DNA of 37,765 nt, from NCBI GenBank assembly GCA_003669605.1, contig QWOP01000090.1, positions 1-37,765 of the forward strand, given 5' to 3'. The position numbers and the translations under genes are program-made. Source of the stretch: Planctomycetota bacterium. Lineage in GTDB: Bacteria; Planctomycetota; Planctomycetia; Pirellulales; UBA1268. This document shows positions 26,310-34,941 of this stretch, piece by piece. Within the stretch, counting starts at the first letter, position 1; every line of letters begins with the position of its first letter. The notes below the pieces were generated by a model that saw only the letters and a program-made list of their open reading frames with translations, was not told the DNA's origin and ran no database searches.

Positions 26310-26708
26310 TCAACGCAGCAGCGCTCCCTGATCGGCATGAAGCGTTGCTCCTGCTGGCGCGGTCTGGGCGGCGGAGAGTGGCGTCAGTTCGGCATCGGTC
26401 GTCAGTTCGAGATTCGCCGGCTCAATGGCACTCGCCTGTTCGACCGAACCGGCCTGGGAATCGTCATCGCGGCCGGAGAGATCGTCTCCGATATCCTTAA
26501 ACACCTCAGTGACGCGATGCACTGCGGCATCGGCTTTGTCGTGGACCTGCTGCACTGTGTTATCGACCTGGACTGAGAGCGACTCGGCTCCGTCCGACAC
26601 CCGTTGGAGGATTCCCAGTGGCTTGCTGCAACCAGGACTGGCAAACGCGGTTGAGGTCAGGAGGAGCGCGAGTAAAAATCTCAATGACCGTGTCATGGGG
26701 ATGCTCAT
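26310..26708 (-). CDS. Small lipoprotein candidate, unknown function
   Basis: The 132-residue protein begins MSIPMTRSLRFLLALLLTSTAFASPGC, a signal peptide with Cys27 in a weak lipobox (SPGC). An internal ATG at 26696 could also start it. The mature part has an amphipathic helix-like region (about 35-80: VDNTVQQVHDKADAAVHRVTEVFKDI), suggestive of a coiled coil, and then a low-complexity acidic/Ala-rich tail. No family is recognised. Its nearest upstream neighbour on this strand is far away, so it is probably monocistronic. Confidence 0.6.
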   Translation of the reverse strand: MSIPMTRSLRFLLALLLTSTAFASPGCSKPLGILQRVSDGAESLSVQVDNTVQQVHDKADAAVHRVTEVFKDIGDDLSGRDDDSQAGSVEQASAIEPANLELTTDAELTPLSAAQTAPAGATLHADQGALLR

Positions 26709-27049
26709 CGATCGATTCCCGCGAGATTGCAGTCAGGAAGGAGGCACAGTCTCACGTCATGGCGCACCAGCGACCAAGCCGCATCACTCCGGAGGAATAG
26801 CGATCCGTTGCCCATCAGTCTAGAGACGGCGGGAGTGGTGGACTGGGGCGTTTTCGGAGCCACGGAGAGCATGCGGGCGGGGGTGGAGTGGACAAGATTG
26901 AAAGAGGGCTGGCGAGGCAGCCTGCGGCGATGGGGCAGTTGGCCTGCGGACATCTTGCGGCCACCGCCAACTGCTGGAAGCATCCTCACCACCGACTGCC
27001 GATGGTGCCGTGGACGCCCCTTGGGTTTGCTCGATTGGAGGCCAGTGGA
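26709..27049. other. 341 bp without a supported gene
   Basis: This stretch separates the divergent lipoprotein and 241-residue genes. I see no repeats, tRNA or strong promoter pattern in it. It could hold the 5' end of the following gene if its true start is at 26888. Confidence 0.4.
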
Positions 27050-27775
27050 GTGATCGCGAGAGTGCCATTGTTTGTGGATCGTTTCCTGCGGCGCTTCCCC
27101 CGAGCTGCCTGGGAGCGTGGTATCTGCCTGGCGGCAGCAGTTGCAATCGCTCTCTTGGATGATGGCGGGGCCGGTTGTCCGGCGGGTGGCTGGAAGAAGA
27201 CGCTCGCCGCATCGCCAGATGTGAGCGAGGCGTTGGATCTCGGTCCTGGAGGAGGTGCTCGTCCCGCGGAAGCGCTCCCTGTGATTCCGCTTCCTCCCAC
27301 GCTCAGCGACCCTTCGGCCGGCATGCAGTTCATCCCTCCTGCAGGACTGGGGGGGTGGCTTGAGTCACCGCGGAGCGGTGGCGACGGCATCGCTCCGCCG
27401 GCCATCGAGACCGTGGCCAAGCCGCTCGAGGAATTTGTCACCACTCCCTGGAAGAGCACCCCCTTCGCAGGACCGAAGCGGCCTGGGCTCGTCGTTCGGC
27501 AAGCCAGCCAACTGCCGTGGGGAATCGACGCCGAATGGCGGGTTGGGGTGGCAGTCGATTCCAAAGGGCCGGGGCGGGGTGAGATCGCCGACGCTACAAA
27601 CTGGACGATTCGCAAAGCGATCGCCGACGATTTCTTCCTCTATCTCCACGATCGTGGGAGCGGATTCGTCAAGCACTTCGGGGAACGGGTGAGCGTCTTC
27701 GGTCGGTACATCACCAGCGGTGACCATACCAATCCCGTGTCGACCGTGCAGTTTGGGGCCGCCAAATCGTACTGA
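27050..27775 (+). CDS. Protein of unknown function, 241 residues
   Basis: The GTG at 27050 has GGAGG about 8 nt upstream, and the protein then begins with a basic stretch (RVPLFVDRFLRRFPRAAWER) and a hydrophobic one (GICLAAAVAIALL), consistent with an N-terminal anchor or long signal. An earlier GTG at 26888 would add 54 residues. Residues about 50-160 are Pro/Gly-rich; the conserved-looking C-terminal part (PWGIDAEWRVGVAVDSKG, AIADDFFLYLHDRGSGFVKHFGERVSVFGRY) is of unknown fold. No family is recognised. Confidence 0.55.
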   Translation: MIARVPLFVDRFLRRFPRAAWERGICLAAAVAIALLDDGGAGCPAGGWKKTLAASPDVSEALDLGPGGGARPAEALPVIPLPPTLSDPSAGMQFIPPAGLGGWLESPRSGGDGIAPPAIETVAKPLEEFVTTPWKSTPFAGPKRPGLVVRQASQLPWGIDAEWRVGVAVDSKGPGRGEIADATNWTIRKAIADDFFLYLHDRGSGFVKHFGERVSVFGRYITSGDHTNPVSTVQFGAAKSY

Positions 27776-27837
27776 TGGCAGCGGCGCGTCGTGCCACCGC
27801 CGCCCGAGGACCGGACGGCAGTGACACACGCTCGAAA

Positions 27838-28203
27838 TCAGCCCTCGAAACGCTTGAGCGCGGCGATGGCAGCGATCGCCCGGTCGGAGCCACCGAATTG
27901 CTGCACGACCTTCTTGGCGGCAAGCAGGTCTTCGATGGAGATCTGACCCGACTTGGCCGACACGGTACGGACCTTGGCTTTGGGAGCTTCAGCCTCGCCG
28001 GCCTTACGGCGCTTGCGGGGACGGAAGCCCATTCGCTTGAGGACCATGCTCACTTGGGGTGACGATACGTCGATTCCCTGCTTCTTGAGCGTGGCCACGA
28101 TGACGACGGGGCGCGGCTTCTCGTTCCGCTCCTTCATCGTCCGTGCGAGCTTGCGAATCTCTTCGGACTTGTTCGGTCCCTTGGCGTCCTTCTTGTCAGC
28201 CAT
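27838..28203 (-). CDS. Small basic HTH-like protein, unknown function
   Basis: The 121-residue protein is lysine/arginine-rich and soluble. Residues about 12-60 (SEEIRKLARTMKERNEKPRP, then VVIVATLKKQGIDVSSPQVSMVLKRMGFR) look like a winged-helix or Myb-like fold of the kind used for DNA binding. A second, linker-separated part (about 85-121: SIEDLLAAKKVVQQFGGSDRAIAAIAALKRFEG) is probably a helical pair. I believe similar proteins occur widely in planctomycetes as hypothetical proteins, but I cannot verify this here. A possible promoter precedes it. Confidence 0.75.
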   Translation of the reverse strand: MADKKDAKGPNKSEEIRKLARTMKERNEKPRPVVIVATLKKQGIDVSSPQVSMVLKRMGFRPRKRRKAGEAEAPKAKVRTVSAKSGQISIEDLLAAKKVVQQFGGSDRAIAAIAALKRFEG

Positions 28204-28276
28204 TGCGTCGTGCGTCTCCTAATGGGGGGGCGCTGTTTTGTGGACTCAGCACCTAAAATGTGTCTATCCATTGACA

Positions 28277-28304
28277 ATACTACTTTAAGACGGTGGAATC
28301 TCAA
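28277..28304 (-). promoter_or_regulatory. Putative promoter of the small basic protein gene
   Basis: Minus strand: TTGAGA (28304-28299, 5 of 6), 16 nt spacer, TAGTAT (28282-28277, 4 of 6), ending 73 nt before the ATG at 28203. It lies in an AT-rich patch (28250-28310) that is unusual for this window. The opposite strand carries an overlapping TTGACA-17-TGGAAT. Confidence 0.35.
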
Positions 28305-28368
28305 GACTGATGGTACATTCTGTTGCACGCGACAGTATTCCTGCTGCTGCGCTGCCGGTTTTGAGAGG

Positions 28369-28384
28369 GACTGTGGTCACAGTC
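28369..28384. repeat. Perfect 7-bp inverted repeat at the esterase stop codon
   Basis: GACTGTG and CACAGTC are separated by GT, which would fold as a 6 bp stem with a 4 nt loop. The TGA of the esterase fusion gene (28377-28379) lies inside it. It has no T-run after it, so it is not a typical terminator. Confidence 0.4.
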
Positions 28385-30140
28385 TCGGCTTGGCCGGCGT
28401 GGTGGGCGGGAGGAAATTCGCCGCCCCCTTCACCTTCACCTTACGGGTGTAGATCCGATCGCCACAGGCGGCGAGCAGCGTGTCAAATTCCGGGCCGCCG
28501 AAGCAGAGGTCTGAGACCCGGCCGTTGGGGGTGGGAATGATGCAGTTCACCCGCCCCGCTTGATCGCAGATCTGCAGTCCCATCCGCGTGGCGACCCACA
28601 GGCGGCCGTCGCGATCGACCCGCATCCCATCGGCACCGCTGTCGTCGGCAGTATCGGGGACATGCAGGTGGTAGTAACGCTGCTTGTTGGCGAGTCTGCC
28701 GTCAGCGATCACGGAGTAGGAATAGACCCAGTGGCTGCGGCTGTCGGCGACATACAGCAGCGACTGATCCGGAGAGAGGCACAGTCCGTTGGGAAACTGC
28801 AGGCCGGTGTCGACGATGGTCTCGGAGCCGGAGGGGCTGATGTGCCGGACCCTCCCCGGGGAGTGGCCATCCCAGCCCGGCTCCGTGGCGTAGATGCCGC
28901 CGGCCGCATCGACCACCACATCGCTTCCGTGCCACCCGGTAGCGAGTGTTGCCGGCTCTGCCGTCCCTCCGGCGTCCCATGCCAGCAACGCCCCGGCGGC
29001 GCTGGCCGCCACCAGCCGGCCGTCGGGAGCAAAGCTCTGCCCGTCGCCGCGGCGCGAATCCTCAAGCCAGATCTCAGGCTTCCAGTCGGCATTGAGTCGG
29101 TAGGTCTTTCCGTTGCCAATGTCATTGAAGAACACCTGGCCCTGGGCATCGACGGCGGTCCCCTCAGTGAAGCCATATCCCTCGCCGACAAGACTCCATT
29201 CTTCTCCGGGAATGAGAATCTCTTGGAGCTGAGGGCTGCCGGCACCGCGGTCGACAGGTTTTGGCCAATCCTTCCAGAGCCATTCCATGGCCGCTGGGAA
29301 GACCTCGGTGGCATGGTCGTTGTTGTGACCGCCGTCGCCCCACGCGTGGGCGACCTCATAGCCGGCAAAGGCAAGGGATCGTTCGAGTGATTGGTTGGCC
29401 ATCCACCAATCACCTCCGTAGATGTTCAGATCCTGTGCATTCCCTTGGAGATAGACGCGAATCGGTTTGGGCTCGACTTTGCGAACGAGGGTCGCGTACT
29501 CGTTTCCGCCCCGGAGGCCAACGTAGGTGCCAATCCCGCTGAAGACTCGGGTAAAGGCGTCGGGGCGTTCCCAGGCGGCCGTGAAGGCGGCGATGGCACC
29601 GCTGGAGGTGCCGCCAATGGAGCGGTCGTTCCCCTGACGGGAGAGGATGATCGATCGGCCGTCGGACGTCTTTTGACTCTCCACCGCGGGAAGAAGTTCG
29701 TCGAGGAGAAACCGCACATAGGCATCGCCAAGCCCGTCGTACTCATAACTGCGGTTATAACGGTCGATAGCTCCCTCGCGTTCGGCGGGGACGCGGCCAT
29801 GCATTACGAAGACACCGATTGTGACCGGCATTTTCTCTTGGTGGATCAACCTGTCGAATACCTTCGGAGCGTTGAACTGGATACCGTCCTGATTGACGTG
29901 GACACAGGCGGGGGTTTTGCCGTCGAATTGGGCCGGGACGTAGACCCAGCAATCGCGCACAGTGCCCGGAAAGACCTGGCTGTCACTGAAGGTGAACTGG
30001 ACAACCTCCCCCGCGGGCGGTTCGTCGCCCCCCGGGGGCGACTGTTCACCACGGGCCATCGTCGCCGTGACCGAGACGACCGCGAGGACGAGGAAAGTAG
30101 GGATGAGGAAAGACACGAGGGACCTGCGGTGCCGTGGCAT
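28377..30140 (-). CDS. Exported esterase fused to SMP-30/gluconolactonase-like propeller
   Basis: The 587-residue product starts at ATG 30140 with a signal peptide (SLVSFLIPTFLVLAVVSVTATMARG). Residues about 45-295 form an esterase-D/enterochelin esterase-like alpha/beta hydrolase: nucleophile S179 in GGTSSGA, and a Gly-His motif (GDGGHNNDH, H272) for the base. From about 310 on, the sequence is an SMP-30/gluconolactonase beta-propeller, with GFTEGTAVDAQGQVFFND, DGRLWVATRMGLQI and repeated PDG/DxDGR turns. The fusion suggests an ester-type sugar or lactone substrate processed in the periplasm. A longer frame up to 30434 would cross the divergent promoter and was rejected. Confidence 0.85.
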   Translation of the reverse strand: MPRHRRSLVSFLIPTFLVLAVVSVTATMARGEQSPPGGDEPPAGEVVQFTFSDSQVFPGTVRDCWVYVPAQFDGKTPACVHVNQDGIQFNAPKVFDRLIHQEKMPVTIGVFVMHGRVPAEREGAIDRYNRSYEYDGLGDAYVRFLLDELLPAVESQKTSDGRSIILSRQGNDRSIGGTSSGAIAAFTAAWERPDAFTRVFSGIGTYVGLRGGNEYATLVRKVEPKPIRVYLQGNAQDLNIYGGDWWMANQSLERSLAFAGYEVAHAWGDGGHNNDHATEVFPAAMEWLWKDWPKPVDRGAGSPQLQEILIPGEEWSLVGEGYGFTEGTAVDAQGQVFFNDIGNGKTYRLNADWKPEIWLEDSRRGDGQSFAPDGRLVAASAAGALLAWDAGGTAEPATLATGWHGSDVVVDAAGGIYATEPGWDGHSPGRVRHISPSGSETIVDTGLQFPNGLCLSPDQSLLYVADSRSHWVYSYSVIADGRLANKQRYYHLHVPDTADDSGADGMRVDRDGRLWVATRMGLQICDQAGRVNCIIPTPNGRVSDLCFGGPEFDTLLAACGDRIYTRKVKVKGAANFLPPTTPAKPRL

Positions 30141-30186
30141 GGAAGCAACCCTTGAACGGATCCCCGTTGCGGGCGACTTCCGTAGA

Positions 30187-30215
30187 TCGGCAGCCGTGAC
30201 GGGGGGCGGTATCAT
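30187..30215 (+). promoter_or_regulatory. Putative promoter of the TPR gene
   Basis: TCGGCA (30187-30192, 4 of 6), 17 nt spacer, TATCAT (30210-30215, 5 of 6), ending 43 nt before the ATG at 30259. The element is near-palindromic (GGTATCATACC), so the minus strand reads TATGAT at 30216-30211 and could serve the divergent esterase gene. Confidence 0.4.
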
Positions 30216-30258
30216 ACCCCTCACCGGCCCTGACTGCCGGACCATCGGGTTGCCGTCC

Positions 30259-33200
30259 ATGATTGTTCTCCCCCGTGTCGCCTGGTACCTGCGCCCCGTG
30301 ATGCCTTGCCGGATCTGGGTGGCGCTCGCCTTGCAACTGTCATTGATCGCAGTTGGGCCCGCTGTGGTTGCGCCGGGAATCTGTTCGGTGGCGGCTGCGG
30401 CCGACGGCGTTTTGCGGTCGAGTCCCGCGGCCAAGGCGTCCTACACAGCCGCCGCAGCGCTTCAGAATCGCGCGGCGTGGGATCTTGCTGCCGACGCCTG
30501 GGAGGAGTTGCTCCGCGTCCACCCCCGTGACCCATTGGCTGCCAAGGCCCGCTACTACCTCGGCCTGTGCCGGGTTGAAGAAGGGAAATGGCCTGATGCC
30601 CAGCAGGCGTTCGCTGCGGTGATCGAATCGAACACTGCGGATGCCGACACAGTGTTACTGGCCCGCTGGGAACTCGGTCGCGGTCGATTTGCCGCCGCGC
30701 AGGCTAGTCGCCAAGCGGAGGCCTACCGGGAGGCTGTCTTGGCGCTGCGCGGCTATCTCGACTCCACAACAATGCCCCCGCAGGCAGCCGAGGCGTCGTA
30801 TCTGCTGGGCGAGGCACTGTGGCTGTCGGGGGAGCGGCAGGCTGCGGTCGACGTCTGGCAGCGGTTTATCACAGAGCAGGCCGAGTCCCCGCGGTTGGCC
30901 GAGGTGCTGTATGCCCTCGGTGTTGCGCAGGCTGAGGACGGTCGAGACAAAGACGCCGCCGCGACGCTGCGGCGATTCGCCGAGACGTTTCCTGATCACC
31001 TCCTCGCCGGCGAGGTGGCAATCAGGCGGGCCGATCTTGCCCTGGCGGCGGACCAGCCCGCCGAGGCGGCACAATTGGTGGTCGGGATGGCGCAGGATGG
31101 GAAGAGCCCTCAGGCTGCCGACGCGCTGGAACGCCTGGGGACCGCGCTTTGGCACCAAAAGCGCTATCAGGCTGCCGCCGCGGCGTTCGATCTGCTTGTG
31201 GCCCGCGATCCCGCCGCGCCGAAGGTCTCCGCAGCCCTTCTCTCGGCGAGTGCTGCCTGGGCCGCAGCCGGGAAGCCCGACGAGGCCCGCAAGCGGCTGA
31301 CGCAGATTGTGGCAAGCGCGGTGGACTCCTCCGATGGTGTCGAGGCGTCGGCCAGGCTCGCGAGGCTTGAATTGCTGGCGGGTGATCCTGATGCGGCCCT
31401 CGTTGCAGCCGAAGGAGGGCTGGACAAGGCGGCACCCGGCGGCAGGTTGAAGGACACCGTTGACGCTGGCATCGTCGCGCGACTGCGACTGGTCCGGGCG
31501 GAGGCACTGCTCGATCTGCCTGGCCAGCGCGACGCGTGCATCGCGGCGCTTGCCACCCTGCTCGCCGAGCATCCCAGCGACAACGTGGTGGCCGAAGCAC
31601 TCGCCCTTCAGGCGGCCGTGCTGATGGAGTCGGGGAAGGTCGCAGAGGCGCTTGTGGCTGCCGACCGCTACCTCGCCCTTGACGACCAGCAGCGTAGCGA
31701 GCAGCAGCCCAAGACCTCGTTTGATGTCCGTGCGATCCGCGCCGAGGCGATCCTCGCCGGCGGCGATCCGGTCGCAGCCGTGGCGGCGTGGCGGGGGCTT
31801 GTTGACGATGCTCAAACTGATGCTTTGGGCGACACGCGTATCCCGCACTGGATCCTTCGCTTGGGCGCTGCGGAGGTGGCAGCCGAGACTTGGGCTGCGG
31901 CCCATGCGACGCTCGCTCCGCTTGCAAGCGCCCCCCCCGGTACGAGCGGACTTGACTCCACCGATCTCCCCGAGAGCCTCTTCCTCGACGCCACGGCGCT
32001 TGTGGAACTTGCCCGGCCGCAGGAGGCCCTGCTGCTCCTCGATCGGATCGACCGCGATCATGCCACCTCTTCCCGGCATCCAGAGGCGCTGCTGCTGGCC
32101 GTCCGTGCCAGACGCGGAGCCGGCGACGTGGCGGGGGCACTTGAGATCGCCGAAAGGGTTGTCGGCGGCATCGCTGGCGGGCCGCTTGCCGAGCGGGCTT
32201 GGTTTCGGCTCGGGATTGCGCGGCAGGACGCGGGAAAGCAGGCCGATGCCGTGGCGGCGTTTCTGGAGGCCCGGAGGATCGCGCCGGACGGGCCACGCGT
32301 GGCTGCCGGGCTCCTTGCCGAAGGATGGAGCCGCGAGGCACTGGAAGATCTTGCCGGGGCTGGTGCCTGCTGGAGCGAAGTCATCGACCGCTTCCCAGAA
32401 TCAGCCTCACTTGTTCAGGCATTGCTCGCCCGCGGCGACGTCCGACAGCGCAGTGGGGATTTTGCGGCCGGCCTCGCCGACGCCGAACGTGTCATGCGGC
32501 TCGCTGCCGCCGCTGATGGGAGGGCGACGGATGAAGCCGACGCCGAGGCGCGGCTGCTGGCCGGTATCTGCCACTCCAGCGCCGGTCGCACGGCCGAAGC
32601 GATCGCGACTTTCCAGGCAGAGCTTACGGCGCATCCCGATTTTCCGGCGACCGACCGGGTGTTACTCGAATTGGGGATGGCACAGTCAACCGCTGGCGAC
32701 AGCGCGGCGGCAGAAGCGACCTTTGCCGAACTCCGCCGCCGGTTTCCCGGTAGCCCGCGGCTCGCCGAAGGAGTACTCGAGATCGGCGAGATGCGCTTTG
32801 CCGCCGCCGACTGGATCGGGGCTGCAGAGGCCTATACCGATCTCCTGGCGTTGTCACAGTCCGACGAGGCCACCGGTGCGATCCTCGCCGAGCAGGCCCG
32901 GCATAAATTCGCCTGGACGCTCGCCATGCGGCAGGATCCGAAAGCTGCCGCAGAGGCCTTTCGCGAGCAACTCGCCACCTCCCCGGAGGGAGCGTGTGCT
33001 GCCGACGGGCGCGTGATGCTTGGCGATGCGTTGTGTCGGCTGGGCCGATTCGACGAAGCCTCGGCGGTGCTCGCTTGCGCGCTCGCTGCGCCGGCTGGAA
33101 TCTCATCGGCCGATCTTCTCGGTCTGGCGACGGTGCGGGCAGCGGAGTGTGCCGCCAAGGAGGAGCATTGGCAGGAGAGCCACGATCTGGTGGCCAGTTG

Positions 33201-33690
33201 GTTGGCTGCCCGCCAGAGCACTGGGACTTCTGAAGACGGCGCAGAGCCGGCCGCGGCAACGGTGGCCCAGGCGCGATTTGCCAGGGCTTGGGCGCTCCAG
33301 AATCTCTCCCGGTTTGACGAGGCGCTGACGGAGTACCGCACGCTGGCCGACGACGGCCTCGGGACTGAAGCGGCGAGCCGGGGGCCGACCGAATTGGCCG
33401 CCCGCGCCCGGCTCATGGAGGGAGAGGTCCTGTTTGAGCAGGAGCGCCACAAGGAAGCGATTGCGGCCTTCTTCAAGGTGGCGTACGGGTTTGGCGACCG
33501 GCAGGCCCCCGCGGCGTTCCATCCTTGGCAGGCACAGGCGATCTTCGAGGCAGCACGCTGTTTTGAAGTCCTCGGCAAGCCGGTCCAGGCCCGGGGGCTG
33601 TACGCTGAATTGAGAGAACGCCATCCGCAGTCGCCCCACGATGAGGCGGCACGCAAACGGCTTGACAGTCTGACCCCCGCGGCGAGGTAA
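30259..33690 (+). CDS. Large exported TPR-repeat protein, first gene of the ExbB/ExbD cluster
   Basis: The 1143-residue protein begins with a signal sequence (about residues 12-48, including IWVALALQLSLIAVG) and is otherwise almost entirely Ala/Leu-rich tetratricopeptide-like helices, for example KARYYLGLCRVEEGKWPDAQ, YLLGEALWLSGERQAAVDVW and LYALGVAQAEDGRDKDAAAT. The C-terminal repeat (FEAARCFEVLGKPVQARGLY) resembles YbgF/CpoB or BamD-like TPRs. The start is ATG at 30259; an alternative ATG is at 30301. Periplasmic TPR proteins often stand beside TolQR/ExbBD and serve as scaffolds. Here the gap to exbB is 82 bp on the same strand. Confidence 0.82.
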   Translation: MIVLPRVAWYLRPVMPCRIWVALALQLSLIAVGPAVVAPGICSVAAAADGVLRSSPAAKASYTAAAALQNRAAWDLAADAWEELLRVHPRDPLAAKARYYLGLCRVEEGKWPDAQQAFAAVIESNTADADTVLLARWELGRGRFAAAQASRQAEAYREAVLALRGYLDSTTMPPQAAEASYLLGEALWLSGERQAAVDVWQRFITEQAESPRLAEVLYALGVAQAEDGRDKDAAATLRRFAETFPDHLLAGEVAIRRADLALAADQPAEAAQLVVGMAQDGKSPQAADALERLGTALWHQKRYQAAAAAFDLLVARDPAAPKVSAALLSASAAWAAAGKPDEARKRLTQIVASAVDSSDGVEASARLARLELLAGDPDAALVAAEGGLDKAAPGGRLKDTVDAGIVARLRLVRAEALLDLPGQRDACIAALATLLAEHPSDNVVAEALALQAAVLMESGKVAEALVAADRYLALDDQQRSEQQPKTSFDVRAIRAEAILAGGDPVAAVAAWRGLVDDAQTDALGDTRIPHWILRLGAAEVAAETWAAAHATLAPLASAPPGTSGLDSTDLPESLFLDATALVELARPQEALLLLDRIDRDHATSSRHPEALLLAVRARRGAGDVAGALEIAERVVGGIAGGPLAERAWFRLGIARQDAGKQADAVAAFLEARRIAPDGPRVAAGLLAEGWSREALEDLAGAGACWSEVIDRFPESASLVQALLARGDVRQRSGDFAAGLADAERVMRLAAAADGRATDEADAEARLLAGICHSSAGRTAEAIATFQAELTAHPDFPATDRVLLELGMAQSTAGDSAAAEATFAELRRRFPGSPRLAEGVLEIGEMRFAAADWIGAAEAYTDLLALSQSDEATGAILAEQARHKFAWTLAMRQDPKAAAEAFREQLATSPEGACAADGRVMLGDALCRLGRFDEASAVLACALAAPAGISSADLLGLATVRAAECAAKEEHWQESHDLVASWLAARQSTGTSEDGAEPAAATVAQARFARAWALQNLSRFDEALTEYRTLADDGLGTEAASRGPTELAARARLMEGEVLFEQERHKEAIAAFFKVAYGFGDRQAPAAFHPWQAQAIFEAARCFEVLGKPVQARGLYAELRERHPQSPHDEAARKRLDSLTPAAR

Positions 33691-33772
33691 TGGAAGTTCT
33701 GCACTCCCACCGAGCGGGCACCGATTTGGCGATGGTCTTTTCCTTCCACGGAGTCCGGTCGACGGAACATGC

Positions 33773-34495
33773 ATGAACGACCTCGGTGACCTCCGCACCC
33801 TCTGGGAGTTGTTCCTCGCCGGTGGCCCGTTGATGTGGCCGATCACGGCGATGTCACTGCTGGTCGTGGCCTTCGGTCTGGAGCGGTTGGTGGCCCTGCG
33901 AAGCGGGCGGTTTGTGCCCCGTGGCCTGGCTGCGAAACTCCGCGCTATCGCCGATGGGGCGGCGCTTGATCCGCGTGAGGTGTCGGCCTTCTGCGATGCC
34001 CATCCGTCCGTTCTGGCGACGGTCGTCAGGGCGATGCTCGCCCGGATCGGCAGGCCGCTGGCGGAGATTGAGCACGCGGTTGAGACTGTCTCCAATCGAG
34101 AGGCCTCGCGGCTGTACGCCAACATCCGCCCGATTAGCCTCGCTGTTTCGATCACCCCACTCCTGGGCCTCCTGGGCACCGTGCAGGGAATGATCATCGC
34201 CTTTTACACGACGGCGAACCTCGAAGCGGGTGCTAATCGTTCCGCCGAACTGGCAGGCGGCATCTATCTGGCTCTGATCACGACGTTCGCCGGGCTGTGC
34301 GTGGCGATCCCCGCAGCGGTCATTGCCCATTATCTCGAAGGGCGGATCCTTTCCGGTTGCCGGCGCGTCGACGACGTCGCTTCCCGGCTCCTTCCGGCGA
34401 TTGAAAGACTGGAACACCGGAGCCGCGACTCGGCTTCAGCTCCGCGTCCGTCGGAACGGCAGCCCGATCGGATTGCGGCAGTGAGGAAGCCATGA
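33773..34495 (+). CDS. exbB: MotA/TolQ/ExbB proton channel family protein
   Basis: The 240-residue inner-membrane protein has three membrane spans: about 18-40 (GPLMWPITAMSLLVVAFG), 121-145 (ISLAVSITPLLGLLGTVQG) and 163-188 (YLALITTFAGLCVAIPAAV). The LLGLLGTVQG and ALITTFAGLCVAIP signatures with conserved Thr are typical of ExbB/TolQ. It should form a pentamer around an ExbD dimer and use the proton gradient. The stop TGA (34493-34495) overlaps the exbD start by four bases. Confidence 0.92.
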   Translation: MNDLGDLRTLWELFLAGGPLMWPITAMSLLVVAFGLERLVALRSGRFVPRGLAAKLRAIADGAALDPREVSAFCDAHPSVLATVVRAMLARIGRPLAEIEHAVETVSNREASRLYANIRPISLAVSITPLLGLLGTVQGMIIAFYTTANLEAGANRSAELAGGIYLALITTFAGLCVAIPAAVIAHYLEGRILSGCRRVDDVASRLLPAIERLEHRSRDSASAPRPSERQPDRIAAVRKP

Positions 34496-34932
34496 TGAGT
34501 GTTCGCATCGACAAGGGACGGCTGGGGGGAACGCTCGAACTGACGCCGATGATCGACGTGGTGTTCCTGCTGATGATTTTCTTCCTGGTCTCCAGCAAAC
34601 TCGAGGAGGACGACCGGGCGATCGACGTCGTTCTCCCGCAGGCCGCCGCTGCCAAGCCGCTTACCAGCCGACCGCGTGAATTCATCATCAATGTTGATCG
34701 CGACGGCAACCTCTATGCTGGATCGCGGCCGGTGTCGCTCGATGAACTCAACCGGCTTCTCCGGCAGGCGGTGGCTGACAATCCCGTCCGCCAGAAGGTA
34801 ACGCTCCGCGCCGACGAGGAGGTGGCCCACAAGCATGTGGTGTCGGTGATGGACGCCTGCGTTCAGGCCGGTATCGAGGACTACCGCGTGCAGTCATCCC
34901 GAGCCGTGCCCGCTCCACCGGCATCCGAGTGA
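34492..34932 (+). CDS. exbD: ExbD/TolR family protein
   Basis: The 146-residue protein has one membrane helix at about 19-37 (PMIDVVFLLMIFFLVSS) with the invariant proton-carrying Asp, D22, and a periplasmic domain from about 50 on (ALREFIINVDRDGNLYAG-like strand pattern; VTLRADEEVAHKHVVSVMDAC) typical of ExbD/TolR. Two start codons stand in tandem (34492, 34495); the first overlaps the exbB stop. The next gene starts 9 bp after its stop, so exbB, exbD and the following gene form one tight operon. Confidence 0.92.
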   Translation: MMSVRIDKGRLGGTLELTPMIDVVFLLMIFFLVSSKLEEDDRAIDVVLPQAAAAKPLTSRPREFIINVDRDGNLYAGSRPVSLDELNRLLRQAVADNPVRQKVTLRADEEVAHKHVVSVMDACVQAGIEDYRVQSSRAVPAPPASE

Positions 34933-34941
34933 GGGGCAGTC

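Noticed and set aside
28271..28299. Plus-strand promoter TTGACA-17-TGGAAT
   Set aside because: No plus-strand gene or RNA-like structure follows; it faces the 3' end of the esterase gene. A transcript cannot be excluded, but nothing supports one.
28369..28384. Inverted repeat as a terminator of the esterase gene
   Set aside because: No T-run follows on either strand, and the loop is very short. I keep it only as a palindrome.
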